From the NCBI GenBank assembly GCA_023254645.1, contig JALRLA010000078.1:1-11749 (forward strand): a stretch of DNA of 11,749 nt. Direction: 5' to 3'. The position numbers and the translations under genes are program-made. This document shows, one piece after another, positions 6,914 through 11,749 of this stretch (the first letter of the stretch is position 1; the number at the start of each line of letters is the position of its first letter). The notes under the pieces were generated by a model. The model was not told where the DNA came from. It made no database searches and was given only the letters and a program-made list of their open reading frames with translations. The DNA is from Bacteroidia bacterium (GTDB lineage: Bacteria; Bacteroidota; Bacteroidia; NS11-12g; UBA955).

Positions 6914-8197
6914 GTGCAAAAACTCTCCTTAATCCTGGCTTTAATTTTTGTTTCAATTGGAACATCCTTTTCTTCCATTGACAGCAGCGCTTTGAATGAA
7001 GTGCAAAGCCTCTCCATCCAAGAATCGCCCAGCAGAAGCGAATACAATTGGTCGTTGAACAATACAGCCGAAACCAAACCCAAACCTTGGTACGAAAAAC
7101 TCAGCATGAGCGGCTATACCCAAATTCGCTACAACCGTTTGTTGGAGACCAACCCCGACCTGAAATGCGAACAGTGCGACGGTAGCTTGGGAACGGGTCA
7201 AGGATTTTTTGTACGTCGATTGCGCTTCAAGTTGTCCGGCTACTTGAACCCCCGATTGTACATGTACTTCCAAACAGATTTTGCCTCAACCTCCAATTCT
7301 TCTTCTTTGCACTACGCTCAAGTACGCGATGCCTACTTCGATTATGGCTTGACCGAAGACAACACCTGGAGAATTCGCTTTGGACAAAGCAAAATTCCTT
7401 TTGGCTTTGAAAACATGCAAAGTTCACAAAACCGCCTTCCCCTAGATCGAAATGACGGTATCAACTCTGCTGTCAAAAACGAACGCGATTTGGGCTTCTT
7501 TGTTATGTGGGCCCCTGAAGAAAAGCGCAAAATGTACAGCCGTTTTGTGAAAGAAAACTTGAAGGGTTCTGGTGATTACGGTTGCTTGGCGTTCGGTTTG
7601 TACAACGGTCAAGGTGCCAACTACCCCGAAGCCAATGACAATCTTCATGCTGTGGCTCGCTTCAGCTACCCCATGACCATTGGTAATCAGATCATCGAGC
7701 CTGCCATTCAAGCTTACACTGGTAAATACACGCTTTATACCAGCAAGGTAACCTCGGGCGTCAAAGTCAATGACGACTACACCTATACCGACAGACGTGC
7801 AGCCGGAACCTTTGTTCTCTATCCGCAGCCATTTGGTATCCAAGCCGAATACAACATCGGTGAAGGCCCTCAATACAATCCCGCTACCAACAGCATTGAT
7901 TTGATGCCCCTCAAAGGCGGATACGCGACTCTATCGTATAAGATTGATGCCGAAAATGGCCAATGCTACTTTCCCTTTGTTCGCTACACAACCTACCAAG
8001 GTGGTAAGAAATTTGAGCAAGATGCCCGCAGCTACGACATGAAAGAATTGGAATTGGGTTTGGAGTGGCAGATCCACAAGAACATGGAATTGGTCGCCAT
8101 GTACAGCATTGCAGACCGCCGCTACGAAGACGGAAAAAAACCTGACAACCAACAGGTTGGAAACCGCTTGCGCTTGCAGTTGCAGTTCAACTACTAA
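6914..8197 (+). CDS. OprO/OprP-type (phosphate-selective) outer-membrane porin
   Basis: The 427-residue protein starts at a GTG and has a clear signal peptide, with two early residues QK followed by a hydrophobic core up to about residue 20. The mature part matches the porin O/P family (PF07396). It opens with the strand SGYTQIRYNRLL, then FFVRRLRFKLSGYLNPRLYMYF, the RDAYFDYG strand, and RIRFGQSKIPFGFEN, the segment where these proteins carry the typical GqxKxPFG motif. Alternating beta strands continue to the end, which is Tyr (LQLQFNY), a usual outer-membrane assembly signal. Pseudomonas OprP is a phosphate-specific trimeric channel; in Bacteroidota many relatives are annotated by similarity only. 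Lying directly after a DUF47-PiT operon, phosphate uptake is a reasonable inference. Arg and Lys residues of the selectivity ladder were not checked. It has its own upstream region and a terminator downstream. Confidence 0.88.
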   Translation: MQKLSLILALIFVSIGTSFSSIDSSALNEVQSLSIQESPSRSEYNWSLNNTAETKPKPWYEKLSMSGYTQIRYNRLLETNPDLKCEQCDGSLGTGQGFFVRRLRFKLSGYLNPRLYMYFQTDFASTSNSSSLHYAQVRDAYFDYGLTEDNTWRIRFGQSKIPFGFENMQSSQNRLPLDRNDGINSAVKNERDLGFFVMWAPEEKRKMYSRFVKENLKGSGDYGCLAFGLYNGQGANYPEANDNLHAVARFSYPMTIGNQIIEPAIQAYTGKYTLYTSKVTSGVKVNDDYTYTDRRAAGTFVLYPQPFGIQAEYNIGEGPQYNPATNSIDLMPLKGGYATLSYKIDAENGQCYFPFVRYTTYQGGKKFEQDARSYDMKELELGLEWQIHKNMELVAMYSIADRRYEDGKKPDNQQVGNRLRLQLQFNY

Positions 8198-8218
8198 TCA
8201 AAAGAATCTTAAGGAAAG

Positions 8219-8251
8219 AACCCTCAGGCCCTCCAGGCTTGGGGGTTTTTT
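8219..8251 (+). terminator. Terminator between the porin and pyrE, within the last codons of pyrE
   Basis: AACCCTCAGGCC (8219-8230) pairs with GGCTTGGGGGTT (8236-8247) around the loop CTCCA, with two G-U pairs, and six T follow from 8246. This terminates the porin transcript. The hairpin covers the pyrE stop codon (8224-8226) and the codons for its last residues, NPQAWRA, so it is coding on the minus strand. The minus-strand tail after the hairpin is pyrimidine-rich (TTCTTTCCTT), so it may also weakly end the pyrE transcript. Confidence 0.85.
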
Positions 8252-8856
8252 GCAAAAGAGCGAACCTCTTCCAATTCGCTGGGTTCGATCATCCCCTCTT
8301 GAACGGCCACTTCAGCCAAGGTGGGGAAATCACTCAAGGTGTAAACCGGAATGCCCGCATCAGCGAAGCGCTGATAAGCCTCAGGGAAAGCATAGGTAAA
8401 CAAAGCCACCAATCCGACTACTTCAGCACCCGCTTTTTGTACACCTTCGACGGCTTGAAACGAACTCTTTCCCGTAGAAATCAGATCCTCAATGAGCACC
8501 ACTTTGTCGCCAGGTTTCATTTCCCCTTCCACCTGGTTTTGCAAACCGTGCTTCTTGGGCTCAGGGCGAACATAGCAGTAAGAAATGCCCATGCGGTCAG
8601 CGGCCAAAGCGCCGTGAGCAATGCCCGCTGTGGCAATTCCTGCAAGCCGATTGGCTTGAGGAAAGCGCTCTTTCACCAAATTTGACAATTCTGTGGCCAC
8701 AAAGCTGCGCACCTCTGGGTAAGACAAAACCATGCGGTTATCGCAGTATATGGGGCTTTTGATGCCCGAAGTCCAGGTAAAAGGCTCCTTTACCGAGAGT
8801 TTAACGGCCCTGATTTCCAGGAGATATTTCGCTAATTTTGCAGCTGTTGTAGACAT
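8224..8856 (-). CDS. pyrE: Orotate phosphoribosyltransferase
   Basis: PyrE joins orotate to PRPP to give orotidine 5'-monophosphate, the fifth step of pyrimidine synthesis. The 210-residue protein is of usual length and begins [20 protein letters not shown]. Recognisable parts are the substrate segment FTWTSGIKSPIYCDNR (26-41), the flexible catalytic loop RPEPKKHGLQNQVEG (97-111) with the catalytic lysines and histidine, and the PRPP-binding motif VVLIEDLISTGKS (119-131). The start is fixed by an exact -7 element ending 7 bases upstream. The ATG at 8856 overlaps the ATG of the divergent NUDIX gene, so each gene's promoter lies inside the other's coding sequence. The 3' end holds a terminator shared with the porin. 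carB is also in this window but separately transcribed. Confidence 0.96.
   Translation of the reverse strand: MSTTAAKLAKYLLEIRAVKLSVKEPFTWTSGIKSPIYCDNRMVLSYPEVRSFVATELSNLVKERFPQANRLAGIATAGIAHGALAADRMGISYCYVRPEPKKHGLQNQVEGEMKPGDKVVLIEDLISTGKSSFQAVEGVQKAGAEVVGLVALFTYAFPEAYQRFADAGIPVYTLSDFPTLAEVAVQEGMIEPSELEEVRSFAKNPQAWRA
8833..8840 (+). promoter_or_regulatory. -7 promoter element of the NUDIX gene, inside pyrE
   Basis: TAATTTTG followed by C matches TAnnTTTG and ends 14 bases before the NUDIX ATG at 8855. It lies in the early codons of pyrE on the opposite strand. No clear -33 element was found. Confidence 0.5.
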
Positions 8857-9493
8857 GGAGCAACAAAATTACCGAATATACTTCAACGAGGGCTCACTGA
8901 TTCTGACAGACAGCATGGCGAGCCTTAAAGGCATACCCAATGTGTATTTCATCGACGATGCCGAATTGGAAAAGAGCTTCAAGATTCTGTCCTCCCAAGC
9001 TTCGGCAGGCAAAAACATGAATTTTGCCGTCATTTGCCCTGATCCCAGCGAGTTGCTACAGGACTTCATGTCCCATTATAGCGTCATCCAAGCCGCCGGC
9101 GGCATAGTGTTCAACAAAGACCACGAAATGCTGTGCATCAAGCGAAATGGGGTTTGGGATTTGCCCAAAGGCAAGATCGAGCGTCATGAAGACCAACGGG
9201 CAGCGGCCTTGAGGGAAGTCATGGAAGAGACGGGCATCAACCATTTGAATATTTCCGAAAAGGTAGGAGCCACTTATCACTCCTATTTCGAAGACGATGC
9301 CTTGCTGGTGAAAGAAACCCATTGGTACTTCATGGCCGCCAGTTCCACCCACTTCACTCCTCAGCAGGAAGAGGGCATTACCGAGGTCGTTTTCCACCCC
9401 ATTGAGTGGTACCAAACAGACGAATTCAAGAGCTACGCTAGTGTTCACGATATCATCGGCAAAGCCCTAGCTGCTCAACAAACAACTGCCTAG
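8855..9493 (+). CDS. NUDIX hydrolase with an N-terminal extension
   Basis: The 212-residue protein carries a complete NUDIX box at residues 106-128: Gly106, Glu112, the REVMEETG core at 120-127 and Ile128, fitting G-x5-E-x7-REU-x-EE-x-GU. The catalytic acidic residues are present. Such enzymes hydrolyse nucleoside diphosphates linked to another group, releasing nucleotides or clearing damaged ones; the substrate cannot be told here. Residues 1-78 precede the NUDIX fold, which begins near AAGGIVF (80-86), and I do not recognise that part. A longer frame begins at 8732, but its first 41 codons are antisense to pyrE; the ATG at 8855 has a -7 element 14 bases upstream. Pairing with pyrE hints at nucleotide metabolism, as a weak inference. 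A hairpin follows the stop. Confidence 0.9.
   Translation: MEQQNYRIYFNEGSLILTDSMASLKGIPNVYFIDDAELEKSFKILSSQASAGKNMNFAVICPDPSELLQDFMSHYSVIQAAGGIVFNKDHEMLCIKRNGVWDLPKGKIERHEDQRAAALREVMEETGINHLNISEKVGATYHSYFEDDALLVKETHWYFMAASSTHFTPQQEEGITEVVFHPIEWYQTDEFKSYASVHDIIGKALAAQQTTA
8864..8871 (-). promoter_or_regulatory. -7 promoter element of pyrE, inside the NUDIX gene
   Basis: Read on the minus strand this is TAATTTTG, identical to the element of the divergent NUDIX gene. It ends 7 bases before the pyrE ATG, so the transcript should be leaderless or nearly so. It lies within codons 4-6 of the NUDIX gene. No clear -33 element was found. Confidence 0.55.
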
Positions 9494-9496
9494 TTA

Positions 9497-9523
9497 AGAT
9501 TCCCCTCAGGAATCTCTATTTTT
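9497..9523 (+). terminator. Hairpin with T-rich tail between the NUDIX and B12-subunit genes
   Basis: AGATTCC (9497-9503) and GGAATCT (9509-9515) form a perfect 7-base stem with loop CCTCA, followed by CTATTTTTG. The stem is A/T-moderate, so termination may be partial. The T-rich tail overlaps the -7 element of the next gene (9517-9524). Confidence 0.55.
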
Positions 9524-9524
9524 G
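9517..9524 (+). promoter_or_regulatory. -7 promoter element of the B12-subunit gene
   Basis: TATTTTTG followed by C matches TAnnTTTG exactly. Only four bases (CCTC) separate it from the ATG at 9529, the same spacing as in rbfA, so a leaderless mRNA is expected. It coincides with the T tract of the preceding hairpin. Confidence 0.45.
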
Positions 9525-9528
9525 CCTC

Positions 9529-9951
9529 ATGGCTGAGTCCAATCCCACGCGCCCTGTTCGAATTCTGATTGCCAAAGTTGGTCTCGATGGGCACGATCGC
9601 GGAGCCAAAGTCATTGCTGCCGCTTTGCGAGATGCGGGTATGGAGGTCATCTATACCGGCCTTCGACAAACCCCCGAAATGGTGGTTCAAACCGCTTTGC
9701 AAGAAGACGTAGACGCCATTGGTGTCAGCATTCTCAGCGGTGCCCACAACACGGTTTTCCCCCGCATTTTGGACCTCATGAAAGAGAAGGGTTTGAACGA
9801 TGTGCTCCTCACCGGTGGGGGCATCATTCCTGATGAAGACGCTGATCAACTCAACCAGTTGGGCGTGGCTCGTCTCTTCCCTCCCGGAACTTCAACCGAA
9901 GAAATCGCAACCTATATCAAGGCTTGGGTGGCCAAAAACCGCCCCTTCTAA
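9529..9951 (+). CDS. Cobalamin-binding subunit of an acyl-CoA mutase (methylmalonyl-/isobutyryl-CoA mutase type)
   Basis: The 140-residue protein is a stand-alone B12-binding domain. It has the Dx HxxG cobalamin motif in [13 protein letters not shown] (about 16-28), followed by the expected [10 protein letters not shown] and SILSGAHNT segments and the GGGIIPDED stretch that contacts the nucleotide tail. Length and sequence resemble small subunits such as isobutyryl-CoA mutase IcmB and archaeal methylmalonyl-CoA mutase small subunits, or the C-terminal domain of MutB. It would place the lower-ligand histidine on cobalamin and must pair with a separate catalytic barrel subunit, which is not in this window. 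The enoyl-CoA hydratase gene starts 4 bases after its stop, so they are cotranscribed. Which acyl-CoA is rearranged cannot be decided. Confidence 0.9.
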   Translation: MAESNPTRPVRILIAKVGLDGHDRGAKVIAAALRDAGMEVIYTGLRQTPEMVVQTALQEDVDAIGVSILSGAHNTVFPRILDLMKEKGLNDVLLTGGGIIPDEDADQLNQLGVARLFPPGTSTEEIATYIKAWVAKNRPF

Positions 9952-9955
9952 TTCC

Positions 9956-10753
9956 ATGGAATACCAAAACATTGTTACAGAAAAAAGGGATGGCGTTTTG
10001 ATCATCACCATCAATCGCGAAGCCAAACTCAACGCCCTGACCATCGTCACCTTGCAGGAAATCAAGCACGCCGTTAACTGCGGTCAATCTGATTCTGAAA
10101 TTCACGGCATGATCCTAACCGGCACTGGTCCCAAAGCTTTTGCGGCTGGGGCTGACATTTCGGAGTTTGCCAATTTCAACAACGATGAAGGTACGCGCAT
10201 GAGCGCTGATGGCCACGAGGTCATGAATTCCATCGAAGAGGGTAGCAAAGTGGTGATTGCGGCTGTCAACGGGTTTGCCCTTGGCGGCGGATGCGAACTA
10301 GCCATGGCTTGCCACATGCGAGTGGCTTCTACCAACGCCAAATTTGGCCAGCCTGAGGTGAACTTGGGGGTTCCTCCAGGATACGGCGGTACCCAGCGTT
10401 TGATTCAGTTGGTGGGCAAAGGAAAAGCCATCGAATTGTTGGTCACCGGTGATGCCATCGATGCCCAAACAGCCTTGCAATTGGGTTTGGTGAACTACGT
10501 TGTAGACCAAGAGCAGCTCTTGGATAAAGCCATGGAGATCTTGGCCAAAGTGAAGCCTAAGAGCCCCAGTGCGGTGCACAAGGTCTTGAAATGCGTGAAT
10601 GACTACTTCCAGCCCAATGTGAATGGCATGCAGCGCGAAATTTATGAGTTCGGCGAAGCCTTTGAGTCAGATGATTTCAAGGAGGGCACCACGGCCTTCA
10701 TGGAGAAGCGCAAAGCCGAATTCGAGCGCAAGTCGACCTACCGTTGTTATTGA
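9956..10753 (+). CDS. Enoyl-CoA hydratase (crotonase family)
   Basis: This 265-residue cytoplasmic protein is of standard crotonase length and adds water to the double bond of an enoyl-CoA. The oxyanion-hole segments are AFAAGADISEF (61-71) and NGFALGGGCELAMACH (105-120). Both catalytic glutamates of the rat hydratase are matched, by Glu114 (in GGCELA) and Glu134 (in FGQPEVNLG), which supports hydratase rather than isomerase activity. The C-terminal helix contains the usual EGTTAFMEKRKAEF. The start is the ATG at 9956; a longer frame from 9800 overlaps the B12-subunit gene in another frame and is rejected. It is translated 4 bases after that gene, suggesting a shared acyl-CoA pathway such as short- or branched-chain acid breakdown. 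The true substrate is unknown. Confidence 0.93.
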   Translation: MEYQNIVTEKRDGVLIITINREAKLNALTIVTLQEIKHAVNCGQSDSEIHGMILTGTGPKAFAAGADISEFANFNNDEGTRMSADGHEVMNSIEEGSKVVIAAVNGFALGGGCELAMACHMRVASTNAKFGQPEVNLGVPPGYGGTQRLIQLVGKGKAIELLVTGDAIDAQTALQLGLVNYVVDQEQLLDKAMEILAKVKPKSPSAVHKVLKCVNDYFQPNVNGMQREIYEFGEAFESDDFKEGTTAFMEKRKAEFERKSTYRCY

Positions 10754-10754
10754 T

Positions 10755-10794
10755 TTTGCGGTCCAGAGATAGGACGGCAAATCCAGAGATTTTT
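10755..10794. terminator. Imperfect hairpin and direct repeat between the convergent echA-like gene and rpoN
   Basis: In the 43-base convergent gap, TTTGC (10755-10759) and GCAAA (10777-10781) plus GTCC (10761-10764) and GGAC (10772-10775) form a stem with one G-G mismatch and a 7-base loop. A nine-base direct repeat TCCAGAGAT occurs at 10762-10770 and 10782-10790, the second running into five T. A bidirectional terminator is likely, though the structure is modest. Confidence 0.4.
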
Positions 10795-10796
10795 GA

Positions 10797-11749
10797 TTAG
10801 AGTTCCTTGCGCAGGCGAGCGACGGGAATGTTCAATTGTTCGCGGTATTTCGCTACCGTACGTCGCGCAATCCCGTAGCCTTTTTCTTTGAGCAAAACCA
10901 TCAAGGCCTCGTCGGTCAAAGGTTTGCGCTTGTCTTCAGCGGCGATGGCCTCTGACAAGATCTTCTTGATTTCCCGGTTGCTGATTTCTTCGCCGTCTTC
11001 GCCAGTGATTCCTTCAGAGAAGAAGAACTTCAAGGGGAAAATGCCGAATTCGGTCTCAACGTATTTGGAATTGGCTACGCGGGAAACCGTTGAAATGTCC
11101 ATGCTGATGTCGGTGGCAATGTCCTTCAAAATCATGGGTTTCAAAAAGGTCTCGTCTCCTTCTAAGAAGAAGTCGCGCTGACGGCGCACAATGGCCTCCA
11201 TGGTATTGGTCAAGGTCATTTGACGCTGCTTGACCGAATCGATGAACCAGCGAGCCCCATCCACCTTTTGCTTGATGTATTGAACCGCCTCTTTGAGGTG
11301 CTTTTCCTTGGTTTTGGACTCTTCGTAGGCCTTCAAGGTCTCGGTATAGGTATGGCTCAAACGAAGTTCAGGGGTGTTTCGGCTGTTCAAACGAACCTGC
11401 AAGTGCCCATCTTCGTTGATGACGGTAAAGTCGGGGATGATGTACTGGGTTTTTTGGTTGCTCAGACCCAAATCACCGGGTTTGGGATTCAGTCTGGTAA
11501 TCTCAGCTATGGCCGCCTTCAACTCTTCGTCGCCCACCTTCAACGACTTCATGATCTTGTCGTAGTGGCGCTTGCCAAAGGCCTCCATGTGGTTCTCGAT
11601 GATGGTTTCGGCCAAGGTCAAAGCCGGGTTATCCCCGTAGTCCTTTTTGTAAAGCTGCAGCAACAGACACTCCTGCAAATCGCGAGCACCTATGCCCACG
11701 GGGTCAAAATTCTGAATCTTGATCAAGAGACGCTCCAAGTAGTCATCTG
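10797..11749 (-). CDS. rpoN: RNA polymerase sigma-54 factor (cut by right edge)
   Basis: About 316 C-terminal residues of sigma-54 are present, and the frame stays open through base 11749, so the N-terminal activator-response region I lies outside. Sigma-54 directs RNA polymerase to -24/-12 promoters and needs an AAA+ activator to open them. Visible parts are the core-binding segment with FDPVGIGARDLQECLLLQL near the window edge, LNPKPG in the core-binding domain, the helix-turn-helix region LKDIATDISMDISTVSRVAN followed by KYVETEFGIFPLKFFFSEG, and the diagnostic RpoN box ARRTVAKYRE near the C-terminus, which ends RLRKEL. The sequence immediately before the apparent TTG at 11738 reads DDYL in frame, confirming that it is not the true start. 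No partner activator is in the window. It is convergent with the enoyl-CoA hydratase gene. Confidence 0.97.
   Translation of the reverse strand, partial: DDYLERLLIKIQNFDPVGIGARDLQECLLLQLYKKDYGDNPALTLAETIIENHMEAFGKRHYDKIMKSLKVGDEELKAAIAEITRLNPKPGDLGLSNQKTQYIIPDFTVINEDGHLQVRLNSRNTPELRLSHTYTETLKAYEESKTKEKHLKEAVQYIKQKVDGARWFIDSVKQRQMTLTNTMEAIVRRQRDFFLEGDETFLKPMILKDIATDISMDISTVSRVANSKYVETEFGIFPLKFFFSEGITGEDGEEISNREIKKILSEAIAAEDKRKPLTDEALMVLLKEKGYGIARRTVAKYREQLNIPVARLRKEL

Noticed and set aside
8732..8854. 41-codon N-terminal extension of the NUDIX gene
   Set aside because: It is the antisense of the start of pyrE and contains the NUDIX gene's own -7 element; the ATG at 8855 explains the signal better.
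9800..9955. 52-codon N-terminal extension of the enoyl-CoA hydratase
   Set aside because: It overlaps the end of the B12-subunit gene in another frame. Crotonase similarity begins at the ATG at 9956.
11736..11738. TTG as the start of rpoN
   Set aside because: The frame continues upstream with residues DDY that fit sigma-54, so the gene is simply cut by the window edge.

Overview
The window looks like ordinary chromosomal DNA from a member of the Bacteroidota, probably flavobacterial or a near relative. Four things point there. Six genes have a start codon preceded by a close match to the Bacteroidota -7 promoter element TAnnTTTG. No convincing Shine-Dalgarno sequences are visible. rbfA is followed directly by an FtsX-type permease, and a DUF47-PiT gene pair lies next to an OprO/OprP-type porin. 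The carbamoyl-phosphate synthase large chain is the short type, without its C-terminal regulatory domain. I see no mobile element, tRNA, rRNA, CRISPR array or phage gene.

Layout, left to right: (1) 1-1014, minus strand: rbfA, then 6 bases later the N-terminal 216 codons of an FtsX/LolE-like ABC permease that runs off the left edge. (2) 1167-3989, plus: carB, divergent from rbfA, ending in an 11-base convergent overlap with a 100-residue hypothetical ORF (3979-4281, minus). (3) 4442-8197, plus: a phosphate-uptake block of a DUF47/PhoU-like regulator, a PiT phosphate transporter with a large charged central insert, a strong terminator, then a phosphate-selective-type outer-membrane porin with its own upstream region. 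(4) 8224-8856, minus: pyrE, convergent with the porin and sharing a terminator hairpin that lies in pyrE's last codons. (5) 8855-9493, plus: a NUDIX hydrolase whose ATG overlaps the pyrE ATG on the other strand. (6) 9529-10753, plus: a stand-alone cobalamin-binding mutase subunit and an enoyl-CoA hydratase, 4 bases apart. (7) 10797-11749, minus: rpoN (sigma-54), cut by the right edge.

Functionally, carB and pyrE both serve pyrimidine synthesis but are not in one operon. The porin, PiT carrier and DUF47 protein together form a plausible outer- plus inner-membrane phosphate route, and the two promoter regions of that block share a similar short sequence that could be a common operator. The B12 subunit and hydratase suggest acyl-CoA or short branched-chain acid metabolism.

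Nothing here is clearly a new biological system. The best leads concern gene organisation: promoters so close to start codons that mRNAs should be leaderless or nearly so, the head-to-head pyrE/NUDIX start-codon overlap, a hairpin whose T-rich tail doubles as the next promoter, and a candidate phosphate-regulon operator.
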